64,000 nucleotides of DNA from Mesorhizobium sp. INR15 (GCF_015500075.1 NZ_CP045496.1:2614001-2678000), one strand, 5' to 3'. Counted from the first letter of the stretch, positions 50,832 through 59,193 are shown. Notes: generated from the letters alone by a model not told the origin. Program-made: numbers and translations.

Positions 50832-50850
50832 GCTTGGGCTCGTGTGATTT

Positions 50851-50867
50851 TCACCATTTAATGTGGA
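50851..50867. promoter_or_regulatory. Operator overlapping a + strand promoter
   Basis: TCACCATTTAATGTGGA, with TGGACT acting as a -35-like element and CATATAT (50885-50891) about 17 bases further as a -10. It therefore may control a rightward transcript as well as the leftward gene at 50831. Confidence 0.5.
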
Positions 50868-50897
50868 CTTTTCCGCATGGATGGCATATATGTGTCT

Positions 50898-50979
50898 TCG
50901 AGACGGAGGCGCCGGGGCCCAACAAGTTACCCGGGGTCGTCTCACCTAAAGGGCCACCGCAAGGTGGCCTTTACTTTTT
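50898..50979 (+). ncRNA. Candidate repressor-controlled small RNA
   Basis: No ORF lies between the promoter-like sequence at 50862-50891 and the terminator at 50952-50979. The RNA would contain a hairpin with GAGACG/CGTCTC outer stem and CCGGG/CCCGG inner stem, then the terminator stem. About 80 nt. Inferred only from sequence. Confidence 0.4.
50952..50979 (+). terminator. Terminator of the candidate small RNA
   Basis: GGCCACC-GCAA-GGTGGCC with TTTACTTTTT. Confidence 0.75.
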
Positions 50980-50987
50980 CGGTGGCT

Positions 50988-51152
50988 TTAAATAGTCACC
51001 TTTTGGCATAACTGAAAAGAGTTCTGCCTTTGGCTTCTCATTTCGAAAACGGCCCTATCGTGCACGAGATTGCCATAACCGTCATCTCTCGATGCTGGAT
51101 TTTGTGTGTATGTAACTATCGGCGACGTGAACGGCAATGCGCCTTCATTCAT
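50988..51152 (-). CDS. Small hypothetical protein
   Basis: 54 residues (MNEGALPFTSPIVTYTQNPA...), beginning with an ATG that overlaps the preceding stop (ATGA). Codon pattern is protein-like. No motif. Confidence 0.5.
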   Translation of the reverse strand: MNEGALPFTSPIVTYTQNPASRDDGYGNLVHDRAVFEMRSQRQNSFQLCQKVTI

Positions 51153-51442
51153 AGCGCTAACGATCTGACATATAATGTCATCGATTGAGTACCCATCGGA
51201 ACTGCGGTTTTTCCGATGAATAGGATTTCGTTGTCTTCCAAAAGATGGAGTCCATGGCCTCCTCTCTGAGAGTTCAACTCAACGAATTGGAGAACCGTAA
51301 ACGCCCCTATTGCTGGGTGCGCTAAATATATAATCGCCAACAATTTCGCGGTGGCCAAAGCCGCGTTCGAGGCATCCCTGACACAACGCACATGGTCGCA
51401 CGTTGTCTTCCGTGAGGGCGGTCGAGTGATCGAGACGGCCAA
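51149..51442 (-). CDS. Uncertain ORF, C-terminal part likely coding
   Basis: The last 45 residues (RGGHGLHLLEDNEILFIG, KTAVPMGTQSMTLYVRS) look like protein and couple to the next gene. The N-terminal part overlaps an opposite-strand coding-like segment at 51351-51500; the true start may be a TTG near 51285. Possibly a gene broken by recombination. Confidence 0.35.
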   Translation of the reverse strand: MAVSITRPPSRKTTCDHVRCVRDASNAALATAKLLAIIYLAHPAIGAFTVLQFVELNSQRGGHGLHLLEDNEILFIGKTAVPMGTQSMTLYVRSLAL

Positions 51443-51500
51443 GACAGGGGGCTATGACGTTGCCACGAAGATCGTGCCGATCTTACAGCGATACAGTTAG
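51351..51500 (+). CDS. Uncertain + strand ORF fragment
   Basis: 49 residues from a GTG (VAKAAFEASLTQRTWSHVVF, then REGGRVIETAKTGGYDVATK). It looks like a real C-terminus, with similar-looking sequence continuing upstream without a start. Convergent with the 51497 gene, overlapping stops. Probably a gene remnant. Confidence 0.35.
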   Translation: MAKAAFEASLTQRTWSHVVFREGGRVIETAKTGGYDVATKIVPILQRYS

Positions 51501-51940
51501 GTCTTTTTCTCCGAAGGCTTTTTCTTAGGCTTGCGCGGCTTCTTTATGAAGCCGACCGTGTAGCGCTTGTATCGCTTAAGCTGCGTGAAGGGTGGCAGGG
51601 TCCGCATCTCGCGGTCGATAACGATGCTTTCAAGTCCCGCTGCAAAGATCGCTACGACATTCAGCTTTGTCAGTTTCTGGACGCTCATAACCTCGACTTC
51701 GACGGTGGGTATTACCTGCTCCGGGTGCGAGTAGTGGACGTTCGCCTGCAATCGGCGAACTACCTGAACGGCTTCGCGGTCTGACGTATAGACATGCGTT
51801 TTCCCCTCGAAGGTGAACCTATACAACCTGGCTAGGAGCAGATGCGGTGGAATGAATTTGTGAAATGCGCCAGCGAAAACGAGAGGTTTTGGCAAGCGAT
51901 CCGCCCTCTGGCGCGCGGCTTCTTCCGATTCGTCTGACAT
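51497..51940 (-). CDS. Hypothetical protein with basic tail
   Basis: 147 residues. The acidic start (MSDESEEAARQRAD) and basic end (KKPRKPKKKPSEKKT) frame a beta-rich core (YRFTFEGKTHVYTSDREAVQVVRR is the N-terminal part). A basic tail suggests nucleic-acid contact. The upstream region holds six copies of a TTTTCTCC repeat. Confidence 0.55.
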   Translation of the reverse strand: MSDESEEAARQRADRLPKPLVFAGAFHKFIPPHLLLARLYRFTFEGKTHVYTSDREAVQVVRRLQANVHYSHPEQVIPTVEVEVMSVQKLTKLNVVAIFAAGLESIVIDREMRTLPPFTQLKRYKRYTVGFIKKPRKPKKKPSEKKT

Positions 51941-51951
51941 TGCTCGTATCC

Positions 51952-52164
51952 GATTTTCTCTGGAGGACTGGCCTATCTCAGATTTTCTCCGAGGTCTATT
52001 GAGCGCCGCGTCGAGGAAGATACGACCGGCAGCTGCGATTTGGAATCGAAAACCGTTCCGGTTCTCAGCCGCGAGCGCTGATTTTCTCCGAGAGCCTGGC
52101 GGGCCAGCCTGTGATTTTCTCCGGGGCGTCTAACTCTATTTCTCCGGGGTCTATTTCTCCGGGG
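51952..52164. repeat. Six iteron-like direct repeats
   Basis: Copies of (GA)TTTTCTCCGGGG or TATTTCTCCGGGG start at 51952, 51981, 52080, 52113, 52137 and 52152, all in the same orientation, variants differing at the last four bases. They fill the gap between divergent genes at 51940 and 52367 and look like binding sites for a regulator or initiator. The rest of this roughly 425 bp gap is AT-rich near 52240 and holds nothing else I can identify. Confidence 0.7.
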
Positions 52165-52366
52165 TGCCGGTTGGGGGAGGGTAGCGCGGCCGAGGGTCAT
52201 TTTTCAGCGGCAGAATCGCCGAATAGGACGAAATTCCTAATGAAATGTTATATTATTACAGTATGCGGCAGCCTGCCGTTAACCGGCTTCCATCCGCTCG
52301 ACTTGCGCGCCAGGTCGCGTCGACGCTATGTTGCCGGCCTTCGGAAACGGGCAGGGGAGTCAGAAC

Positions 52367-52702
52367 ATGCGGCGACTAATCGGAATCGTGCTTATCGGTC
52401 TGGCTGCCGTCGCGGTCGCAAACGCCATGGTAAACCCGCGACTTGCCGCGCCGTCGCGGCCGGCCGTGGCTCAAATCGACTTCGCCAAATGCAATCGGCT
52501 TGCGGAAATGGCAGGCGCTGCAATGGCGTTGCGCCAGCTTGGCAGCGATGAGTCGGCAGCCATGCGCCAGGATATGAGCGGCGAAGCGCGTCGAATCGTA
52601 TCGCGTGCCTATGGCGAACCAATCGCCGCGACCGGCGACGCTAGGGCACTGGCTGCCCGCAACTTCGCCGACTCCGTCAAGCACGAATGCATTAGGGGAT
52701 AA
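52367..52702 (+). CDS. Small exported protein
   Basis: 111 residues from an ATG after GGGGAG. A signal peptide or anchor (RRLIGIVLIGLAAVAVANA) precedes a helical body (IDFAKCNRLAEMAGAAMALRQLG). Two Cys. It is the only + strand gene in the 52-60 kb block. Function unknown; periplasmic location likely. Confidence 0.55.
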   Translation: MRRLIGIVLIGLAAVAVANAMVNPRLAAPSRPAVAQIDFAKCNRLAEMAGAAMALRQLGSDESAAMRQDMSGEARRIVSRAYGEPIAATGDARALAARNFADSVKHECIRG

Positions 52703-52722
52703 CGCGCCGTCGCAACAAAAAA

Positions 52723-52744
52723 CCCGGCATTGCTGCCGGGCTTT
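52723..52744. terminator. Bidirectional terminator
   Basis: CCCGGCA-TTGC-TGCCGGG with AAAAAA before and CTTT after, between convergent genes. Confidence 0.75.
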
Positions 52745-52750
52745 GATTGC

Positions 52751-53911
52751 TTAGGTGATGTGCCCTAGCGCCACGGCGCCCCATAGCGCCAGCGCCAGCA
52801 ATGCCGGCCAAAAATACCACGGTCGCGGCCGTGGCGCTGCCACATGGAGCGGCTGAGCGTCTACCAGGTCGCGCCGTGGCGCATGTCGCGGCACAACGGC
52901 AGGCGGCAGCCCTACGGCGCATAACGGCAGGCTGCCGCGCTGAATTGCCACTACGCGGCCGGGCAGCGGCGCGCCGCTTGCGTCTGGCACGCTCACAATG
53001 GCTTGGCCGGTCGCCAGGCCGAGAATGCTTGCCGCGCTGATATTGCCCGGCATAGTCTCGGCTGCCGCCTTTAGCGCCTTGTGGTGGTATGGCGTCGACG
53101 CGCGCAACGCGTGCTGAATCCGCGTTGCCAGCTGCCCGGCGATGATATGCGGCAAGTCGGAAGGGGATTGCGTGACATAGATCAAACCGACTCCCTTCGA
53201 TCGGATGAGTCGCGTGATTTGTTCGATGCGCCGCACAATGGCAGCCGTTGCGCCGTCGAAAATTAAATGTGCTTCGTCGATCATGACAAGCAAGCCAGGT
53301 GCGGCAACGTCGCCGACTTCGGCGAGTCCACCATAAAGCCTGTCCAGCGTATGAGCGACAAAGGCGCCATATAGGCCGGGCAGCGAAGTTAAATCGCTGC
53401 AGCCGTAAACCGTGATTCCTTGCGTATCGCGCGGATCGTGACGCGACGGCTGGAAAACCCATGGCGCGCCGCGTTCAAGGCGCAATAGAGCCCGTTGAAC
53501 GGCAGCAACGGAAACCGGGGAAATCAAACCATAGTCGCGGCTTAAATCGTGCCGCGTGGAATCGTTCAATAGGTCGCGCAAGTCTGCCAGCGTGGCGACG
53601 GCGCGGCCGGAATCTTCCGCCCATGCCAGCGCGATTTGAAGGGCGCCGGCTTGCGCCTCGCTCAGGTCTAGCGCGCGTGCGATCAAATCGGCGCCCATTG
53701 CGTCAACGCGCATTGCCGGCCGCAATAGCGTAGCTCCAAGCGACTCTAGGTCGCCTTTCGCGTCCAGGATCAAAACCGGACAAGGCGACCGCTCAGCGAT
53801 CGCCCCTAGAGTCGTTGTTTTGCCTGAGCCCGTGGCGCCGAAAATGCCGACATGGCGCGCCAGGTAGCGCCACGGGATAGCGGCGCCGCTGCCGAGTTGC
53901 AGCGCGGTCAT
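52751..53911 (-). CDS. HerA/FtsK-like ATPase with C-terminal membrane anchor
   Basis: 386 residues from the Met overlapping the upstream stop. Walker A GATGSGKTTT (residues 24-33), Walker B LLVMIDEAH (about 220), then VTQSPSDLP (sensor region). These are HerA/DUF853-type DNA-translocase features. The C-terminal end is a membrane segment (WYFWPALLALALWGAVALG). A membrane-tethered HerA-like motor could act in DNA transfer, segregation or partition rather than end resection; no NurA partner is seen. Confidence 0.75.
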   Translation of the reverse strand: MTALQLGSGAAIPWRYLARHVGIFGATGSGKTTTLGAIAERSPCPVLILDAKGDLESLGATLLRPAMRVDAMGADLIARALDLSEAQAGALQIALAWAEDSGRAVATLADLRDLLNDSTRHDLSRDYGLISPVSVAAVQRALLRLERGAPWVFQPSRHDPRDTQGITVYGCSDLTSLPGLYGAFVAHTLDRLYGGLAEVGDVAAPGLLVMIDEAHLIFDGATAAIVRRIEQITRLIRSKGVGLIYVTQSPSDLPHIIAGQLATRIQHALRASTPYHHKALKAAAETMPGNISAASILGLATGQAIVSVPDASGAPLPGRVVAIQRGSLPLCAVGLPPAVVPRHAPRRDLVDAQPLHVAAPRPRPWYFWPALLALALWGAVALGHIT

Positions 53912-54438
53912 TGGCGGCACAATGCGGCGTTGAACGCGTCGCGGTGCGCGGCCGTCATCCGCTGGCAAACCTGGAGCCGATAGTTATAGGGCGCCGATTC
54001 AAGCTCAGATTTCAAAGCCGAATATTCGGCAGCCGTCGCCGGCCGAGTCGCCGAAACGTACCATTGATGCGAGGCGCTGCCATGCTGCCCGATATGAGCG
54101 TAACAGGTCATAAAGCGGCCGGCCGCGTCGCTTGGCAGCGTAGGGAAAACCGCCGTAACATCGCGGTGTTTGCCGCTTCGATCGATCCTGAAAAGCACGG
54201 GAGTCATGGGCTCAGCCGCAAGCTTTTGACCATCCTGAGAAAGCGCGACCATTGCGGAGCCGTCAAAGGCTGCCGAGTCCAGCTGCCGGCCGTTTCGGGC
54301 TTTGGCTTCGATGTCGACCAAATCGCCATTGCTGCCGAATTCAAACGTTAGGGAATTGAGCGAGTCGGGCAGCCCGTGGCACGGCCATGTTGACTTGAAC
54401 GCGGCCAGGTCGGCGCGGTTGAATGTGTGATAAGTCAT
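53908..54438 (-). CDS. Hypothetical protein next to HerA-like ATPase
   Basis: 176 residues; four-base overlap on both sides. A fold with beta parts (SLTFEFGSNGDLVDIEAKARN) and a C-terminal helical part with QVCQRMTAAHRDAFNAALC. No motif. Tight coupling to the ATPase suggests a partner role. Confidence 0.5.
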   Translation of the reverse strand: MTYHTFNRADLAAFKSTWPCHGLPDSLNSLTFEFGSNGDLVDIEAKARNGRQLDSAAFDGSAMVALSQDGQKLAAEPMTPVLFRIDRSGKHRDVTAVFPTLPSDAAGRFMTCYAHIGQHGSASHQWYVSATRPATAAEYSALKSELESAPYNYRLQVCQRMTAAHRDAFNAALCRQ

Positions 54439-54830
54439 GACTCGGACTCCTCACCATAGGCCGACTCGATAGGCTTGCCGGAATGGTCGCAAATCAGGTC
54501 AGAGTCTTCGAAATTGGTTTCTAGCGCGACCACTAGCCAATCGCTTTGCTTGTCGCCGCTCAGCAACGCCAGGATGATTTCCCGCGCTTCGCTTTTGGCA
54601 GCGTCGAATGAGAACGCCGCGCCGCTATGAGTAACGAAATAGAGCGGATATCCGCCAGGCCATGCATGGGCGCCAGCGCGCAAGCAAGCCTTGAAATCGG
54701 CTGCCGTTTTAATCTCGGCGACGTGGCGCGAATAGGTGGCGCGCAATGGCGCGGCCTTGCTCCAATCGGCTGCCCGCGTATCGTATAGGGCGCCGTCGCC
54801 GCTAGAAACGAAAAGGTGTTTCGGTAACAT
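54435..54830 (-). CDS. Hypothetical protein
   Basis: 131 residues, mixed alpha/beta (FVSSGDGALYDTRAADWSK), acidic end. Preceded by an operator copy with its ribosome site (GGGAGATTCACCAAATG on the coding strand). Coupled to the next gene. Unknown. Confidence 0.5.
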   Translation of the reverse strand: MLPKHLFVSSGDGALYDTRAADWSKAAPLRATYSRHVAEIKTAADFKACLRAGAHAWPGGYPLYFVTHSGAAFSFDAAKSEAREIILALLSGDKQSDWLVVALETNFEDSDLICDHSGKPIESAYGEESES

Positions 54831-54840
54831 TTGGTGAATC

Positions 54841-54855
54841 TCCCGTTAAAGGTGA
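54841..54855. promoter_or_regulatory. Operator/SD composite
   Basis: TCCCGTTAAAGGTGA; on the coding strand TCACCTTTAACGGGA merges into the ribosome site of the 54830 gene. The same 27-bp leader recurs at 59890-59917. Confidence 0.6.
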
Positions 54856-54862
54856 AATCGGC

Positions 54863-55348
54863 TCAGCGATAAAAGCGAGCTTGCGGGATGGTTTTCCGCA
54901 CATGCGCCTTTGCTGCGTCGCGGCTGGAAGCACGAAACGTTTCGTCAAGTTGCCCGTCGTCGGTCGCGGCCCAATAGAGCGGCGAACCGATTCCCCAATA
55001 GGCGCCGGCCGGATCATAACCGCCCGAGTCCAGGCGAATCCGCTGCATTGTCACTTTTGGCGCATAGGCAACCATCGCTTTTGCGGCCGGAATGCGAGCC
55101 CGGAACTCGGCCGCCCGGTTGCGATAATCGGCCGCCGCTTGCTGCCAACATGATTGCTTAAAACCATCGGGCCGCCTGTCCTCTTTTCGCCGCTCAGCCT
55201 GATTTGCGTATGCTTCCATAACCTGAGCGCTGCTTTCCAAGGTTTCGGCCGTCTCGGTTTCCGGCAAGGTCGAGACGCGGCCTAGCGGCGCGCCACGCGA
55301 CCAATCGCCCATATAACCTTGCGGCGCATTGTCATGAAAATTCGGCAT
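54863..55348 (-). CDS. Hypothetical protein
   Basis: 161 residues, mostly helical (ESSAQVMEAYANQAERRKED) with a C-terminal part similar in style to small plasmid-borne proteins (AAKAHVRKTIPQARFYR-like end). Gene begins after a 40-base gap. No motif recognised. Confidence 0.5.
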   Translation of the reverse strand: MPNFHDNAPQGYMGDWSRGAPLGRVSTLPETETAETLESSAQVMEAYANQAERRKEDRRPDGFKQSCWQQAAADYRNRAAEFRARIPAAKAMVAYAPKVTMQRIRLDSGGYDPAGAYWGIGSPLYWAATDDGQLDETFRASSRDAAKAHVRKTIPQARFYR

Positions 55349-55388
55349 TGTGTTTGATCCTTAAATTAACTGGAAATCGGTTAAGCCG

Positions 55389-55991
55389 TTAGCGGCGAAT
55401 TCGGATGATTTTCGTGTAAACTTTAGCCGTGGCGAATGTATCGGCCGGCAGCGTTTCCAGCGTCTCAGCGTCGCCGCGTTCGAAAGTAATGGGCACAAGT
55501 GCGACTAGAGTCGCCGGCTCAGCGTGACCATGGCGGCCGAGCAAACTAACGGCAGCTGCAACGTGCTTGCGCACGTCGCTAAATGGCGGATTCATGATGA
55601 TACGCGGGAATTCCACCTTGCCGGCGATCTCGGCCGCGTATTCCAGGAAACAACGGTTCTGAACCGTGCCGAAGGCTGCCAGGCTGCCCGCAAGCTTGAT
55701 ATGCCGTTCAACCTGCACAAGCTCAAACTTGCTATGTCCGGCCGCTAGTAGCGCCTTAGAAAGCTGGCCAGTGCCCGCGCTAGGCTCCAATGTCAAATAG
55801 TCGCCTTGCCTGCCGAGATAGCCGACCATTCGCGCTGCAACGTCGCTAGGCGTCACATGGCATTCCGTAAACTTGTCGACCATGACGGGCTCAGCGATTG
55901 AAGGCGCGGCAAGCTTCGCGAAGTCATTCCGCCTTGTGACGGGAATCACCATTGGCTTAGCCGGCCGCGAGTAGATCGCCGGCCGCGTCAT
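55389..55991 (-). CDS. SAM-dependent methyltransferase with NPPF motif
   Basis: 200 residues. Motif I LTLEPSAGTGQLSKALL (about 63-79) and motif IV IIMNPPFSDV (about 133-142) identify an N6-adenine-type nucleic acid methyltransferase. It lacks a large recognition domain, so the target may be short DNA sites or RNA/glutamine. In this block it could protect the element against host restriction. Overlaps the next gene by four bases. Confidence 0.75.
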   Translation of the reverse strand: MTRPAIYSRPAKPMVIPVTRRNDFAKLAAPSIAEPVMVDKFTECHVTPSDVAARMVGYLGRQGDYLTLEPSAGTGQLSKALLAAGHSKFELVQVERHIKLAGSLAAFGTVQNRCFLEYAAEIAGKVEFPRIIMNPPFSDVRKHVAAAVSLLGRHGHAEPATLVALVPITFERGDAETLETLPADTFATAKVYTKIIRIRR

Positions 55992-57349
55992 GCTGCCACC
56001 GCTTCGGCATTCTCAAGCGCTGCCACCGAGTCGGGCAGCGGATGCGCCTTCGAGTCCGTCAAGAAAACGGCGCACCATCCCGCCATGTATCGCGGCCCGT
56101 CAAACTTTGGATTCGGGCAAATCTTGAAACGGAATTCGCCGCAAAGTGACGGCCGCGTGCCGCGTTGCTCGGCGTAAATTTTGCCATATTCCGCCTTTGT
56201 CATTTCGACAACGGGAAACGTTTCGATTTGGTCGCGGTGGTAGCGGTGTTTTGCCTGCAAAGCCTTGCATTTGAGATTCAAGATTGGCGCCATGCCGTCT
56301 TTTTTCGCTGGCACTTCATAGCCGGCCGATTGCATAAGGTCGCGCCATTCGTCGCCGGAAAGCTCCAAAACCGTGTCATTTGCCATGTGCAACGGCAGCA
56401 CGGCCGAGCTTTCAACTATGAACGTCTCAGCATCAACTTTCCGGCCTTCCGGCTTATGGGCGCCATGTTCGCGGGCAAATGCCTGCAGGATGACGGGAGT
56501 CAATTCGCCTTCGAAACGTGCCACGGCGCCGAGTAATTCGCGCTCATAGCTGAGCCGGTTCAAGGTATGTTCGATATAGCGGCGCCGATAGTCGTTATTG
56601 ATTGTTCGCGTCGCCGCGTCGATACATTGCTGCCGCGCGTCTTGTGGCGACACTTCGCCTTTGTCGACCTTGGAATACAAATCCCATGGCGCAAGCGAAC
56701 CGGTTGCAATGCTTCGCCCGACTGCAATCTTGATTGCCTCATCTTGCGTTATCTTCGCCCATGCGGCCAGGCACAAATGCCCGTGGTTGATATCCCGTTG
56801 CATGTCGCGCAACTCGGCCAAAAGCGTTTTGATCCTGCCCGCGCGGACTCGCGGATCATTTTTGTAATTCGCATGAGCTTCCACGCCTTCGGCACGATAG
56901 AGCCAATAGTTTGCCAGTTTCTCGGCCTTGTTTGCATTCGACATAGCCGAATGCATTCGGGCTTGAGTCTTCCGGGCTTTCGCTTCGGAATGATGGCCGA
57001 CAAGAATCGGCTGCCCGTTCGAAAATGCTTCGGACAGTTCTTGAGCGGCGCGATTATACGCGTTTGCCTGCCGGTGGCGTTTGTGCGCCAATTCGTCAAG
57101 CCGCTCGGCCTTTGCCTGAGCCCGCTCAGCCATGGTCATTTCTTCCGGCTCAATTTCGCCGGCAAGCTCGATTGCCAAATCTGCCCGCTTCGGCGACCAT
57201 TTGGGCGCCACAAATAGTTCTTGCCGTGGCGCCCATGAAAAGCCTGCAGCCTTTACCCGTGCGTAGGTCTCAGCGTCCAATCGCGTCGACGCATACAGGC
57301 GGATTTTGTTATCTTCCGGGCTATAGGTGGCAGAAATGGAAAGCGACAT
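55988..57349 (-). CDS. DUF3560-domain protein
   Basis: 453 residues. The N-terminal ISATYSPEDNKIRLYASTRL and AGFSWAPRQELFVAPKWSPKR match the DUF3560 family known from plasmids and phages, followed by a long helical domain (about 70-200, RAQAKAERLDELAHKRHRQA) and a beta-rich C-terminal part. The function is unknown; DUF3560 genes often accompany antirestriction and methylase genes, as here. Confidence 0.7.
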   Translation of the reverse strand: MSLSISATYSPEDNKIRLYASTRLDAETYARVKAAGFSWAPRQELFVAPKWSPKRADLAIELAGEIEPEEMTMAERAQAKAERLDELAHKRHRQANAYNRAAQELSEAFSNGQPILVGHHSEAKARKTQARMHSAMSNANKAEKLANYWLYRAEGVEAHANYKNDPRVRAGRIKTLLAELRDMQRDINHGHLCLAAWAKITQDEAIKIAVGRSIATGSLAPWDLYSKVDKGEVSPQDARQQCIDAATRTINNDYRRRYIEHTLNRLSYERELLGAVARFEGELTPVILQAFAREHGAHKPEGRKVDAETFIVESSAVLPLHMANDTVLELSGDEWRDLMQSAGYEVPAKKDGMAPILNLKCKALQAKHRYHRDQIETFPVVEMTKAEYGKIYAEQRGTRPSLCGEFRFKICPNPKFDGPRYMAGWCAVFLTDSKAHPLPDSVAALENAEAVAA

Positions 57350-57397
57350 TTTGAGATTCCCTTGATTGATCGATTGTGAAGCTGAGCGGCCCGACGA

Positions 57398-57517
57398 CTA
57401 GGACTCGAGCCATGTCCGCTTTGCCGCAATGGCGTTGCGGCGCGTATCGCGACGGACTCGGCCTTCGGCACGGTTCGCGAAAGTGTCGCGTCGATTAGGC
57501 GATTCATATTTCATCAT
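57398..57517 (-). CDS. Short basic peptide
   Basis: 39 residues (MMKYESPNRRDTFANRAEGR...), AGGAG just upstream, operator-like half-site at 57541. Arg-rich, so possibly nucleic-acid binding. Confidence 0.5.
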   Translation of the reverse strand: MMKYESPNRRDTFANRAEGRVRRDTRRNAIAAKRTWLES

Positions 57518-57540
57518 GACATGACTCCTTATGTTGATAT

Positions 57541-57555
57541 ACACGTTAAGAGTGA
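57541..57555. promoter_or_regulatory. Operator half-site
   Basis: ACACGTTAAGAGTGA, 24 bases before the 57517 start; the left arm has ACAC instead of TCAC. Confidence 0.5.
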
Positions 57556-57558
57556 AGC

Positions 57559-57693
57559 TTAGAAGGCGCTACCCATTGCCCAAGCAACAATTGCGACAAG
57601 CGGCGCCACCACGATAAAACCGGCCGAGATCGCTACAAGTTGCAACGTTTCGCGGCGACGGCGTATCGTGGAAAGGCGAGACTTGCGGCGCAT
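57559..57693 (-). CDS. 44-residue membrane protein
   Basis: A basic start (RRKSRLSTIRRRRE) followed by one membrane helix (LVAISAGFIVVAPLVAIVAW). AAAAGGAA precedes the ATG. Unknown role. Confidence 0.55.
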   Translation of the reverse strand: MRRKSRLSTIRRRRETLQLVAISAGFIVVAPLVAIVAWAMGSAF

Positions 57694-57716
57694 TTGGCTA
57701 ATTCCTTTTAAGTGAC

Positions 57717-57735
57717 TTTCACCTTTTAAGTGAAA
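57717..57735. promoter_or_regulatory. Operator
   Basis: TTTCACCTTTTAAGTGAAA. On the coding strand it is followed by GTCACTTAAAAGGA, paralleled at 60237-60208. Confidence 0.65.
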
Positions 57736-57747
57736 TTAACAGGCGAG

Positions 57748-58668
57748 TCAAACGGAAAAGATGGATTCGCCAGCGCCATCATTAAATGCCGCCTGCAGCC
57801 GCTTGTCGCCAGTCCAGAAGCCGGGCAGCCATTCGTTGATATGGTCGCCTGCCTTAAGCTTGCCGCGTTCCGTGCGGGCTTCGCTCATCGCTTCCAATAG
57901 CGACTCCACCTTGTCGCGTATCGCCTTGCAAATTGCCTGGTATGTGGCGCCCTGGTCGACACTGGCAGCCCGGCGCCGTTCGCTCAGCAATTCAAGCGCG
58001 GCCTTGCGATTGGCTGCAATGGTCTCGGCAAGCCCGGCAAACCGGCTGCCGGCCTGCCATGCGGCTTGATAATCGCGTTCTGTCTCGGCCGCATGTTGCG
58101 CCATGCTATCGGCCGCGCGGGCAGCGTCGCGGGCTGCCTCGATATCGGTTGCGCTTTCGCGATATGCATAATCGCCGACGAATTCAGAGTAGATTGTGCC
58201 GAAGTCGAGAGTCGGCAGCCCGTCGCAATCTCCCGCGCTTGCATAGCCTGCCACAAACCGGGCTTTACCGTCGCGGCCGGTCAGCTGGTAGACGACTCCG
58301 TAAATCGTTTCCTGTTGATCATTGTCGCTATACCAGCCGCACGAGTCGCGGTTTGACCAGAAGCCGTTGCGGCTGCCGCATTCCGCTTCCACGTTGCCGA
58401 CATGCCGCAAGCCGGCGCCGTCGACGTTCTGGACGAAAGCAAGCCGTTCCGCGCGCCGCGCATAGGAAGGGGAATCAGCGTCAACCGGCTGCCAGCAAAC
58501 GGCCGCGAAATGGTCGCGCGGATATCGGGTTTTGCCGGCCGCAACGTCGGCGCGGGCCAAGTTCAAAGCATCCCATGCGGGATTGCGCGACGGAATTCCC
58601 CACTTGCGAGCGGTGCGAGTGGTCGAGCGGTGGAAGCGATACGCGTTCAAAAGCAGGTCGTTTGTCAT
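57748..58668 (-). CDS. Hypothetical protein of the accessory block
   Basis: 306 residues with AAGGAG before the ATG. The N-terminal part (residues 1-150) contains NPAWDALNLARADVAAGK and CGWYSDNDQQETIYGVVYQL, which resemble uncharacterised plasmid-borne proteins. A long helix region (175-260) is followed by a C-terminal domain ending in LPGFWTGDKRLQAAF. No catalytic motif recognised. The largest of the small-gene run. Confidence 0.55.
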   Translation of the reverse strand: MTNDLLLNAYRFHRSTTRTARKWGIPSRNPAWDALNLARADVAAGKTRYPRDHFAAVCWQPVDADSPSYARRAERLAFVQNVDGAGLRHVGNVEAECGSRNGFWSNRDSCGWYSDNDQQETIYGVVYQLTGRDGKARFVAGYASAGDCDGLPTLDFGTIYSEFVGDYAYRESATDIEAARDAARAADSMAQHAAETERDYQAAWQAGSRFAGLAETIAANRKAALELLSERRRAASVDQGATYQAICKAIRDKVESLLEAMSEARTERGKLKAGDHINEWLPGFWTGDKRLQAAFNDGAGESIFSV

Positions 58669-58716
58669 GGTGGACTCCTTGATTTGTTGTGAAATGCGAC
58701 GGCGCGGCCGTGAAAT

Positions 58717-58887
58717 TCAGCGACGCTTCAAAATCAATTGGCTTATGTCGTCGCTGATAAGTTGCCGAATTCCCGCAAGCGTGTCTGCGGCGTATCGCCT
58801 GCCGAAACAAAGCGAAGTCCAGCGCATGCGATAGCCGGGCTCAGTGTTGCGATAGATAGAAGCGCCTTTGTATGAACTATGGAACAT
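58717..58887 (-). CDS. Small hypothetical protein
   Basis: 56 residues (MFHSSYKGASIYRNTEPGYR...), AGGAG upstream. Its leader repeats the sequence before the 58668 gene (catggtggactccttgattt on the + strand). Confidence 0.5.
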   Translation of the reverse strand: MFHSSYKGASIYRNTEPGYRMRWTSLCFGRRYAADTLAGIRQLISDDISQLILKRR

Positions 58888-58929
58888 GGTGGACTCCTTG
58901 ATTTGTGAATTGGTGAAACCGGCGCCGGC

Positions 58930-59193
58930 CTAAGCCTCTGCAGCCGCGTTGCGCTTTTCGATCCAAAGCCGCTCAGCGATTGAATCCATAGCGATGCGCC
59001 GAAACCAATCTTCCGCCTTTGCTGGCGTCTCGACTTCAAACCATCGCGGCTCAGTCCACGTTATCGGCGTAATGCGGCCGTCGACGGACATGCTGAAATG
59101 AGCTTCTTTCCGCTCGCAATCGACATAAAGGCCGATTTGCAGCCGCATGTTGAAAAGAACGCTGCAGCGCTTCAATTGGTAGAAAGCGAACAT
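58930..59193 (-). CDS. Small hypothetical protein
   Basis: 87 residues, beta then helical (LQIGLYVDCERKEAHFSM, then EDWFRRIAMDSIAERLW). Shared junction sequence with the two next genes. Not recognised. Confidence 0.5.
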   Translation of the reverse strand: MFAFYQLKRCSVLFNMRLQIGLYVDCERKEAHFSMSVDGRITPITWTEPRWFEVETPAKAEDWFRRIAMDSIAERLWIEKRNAAAEA

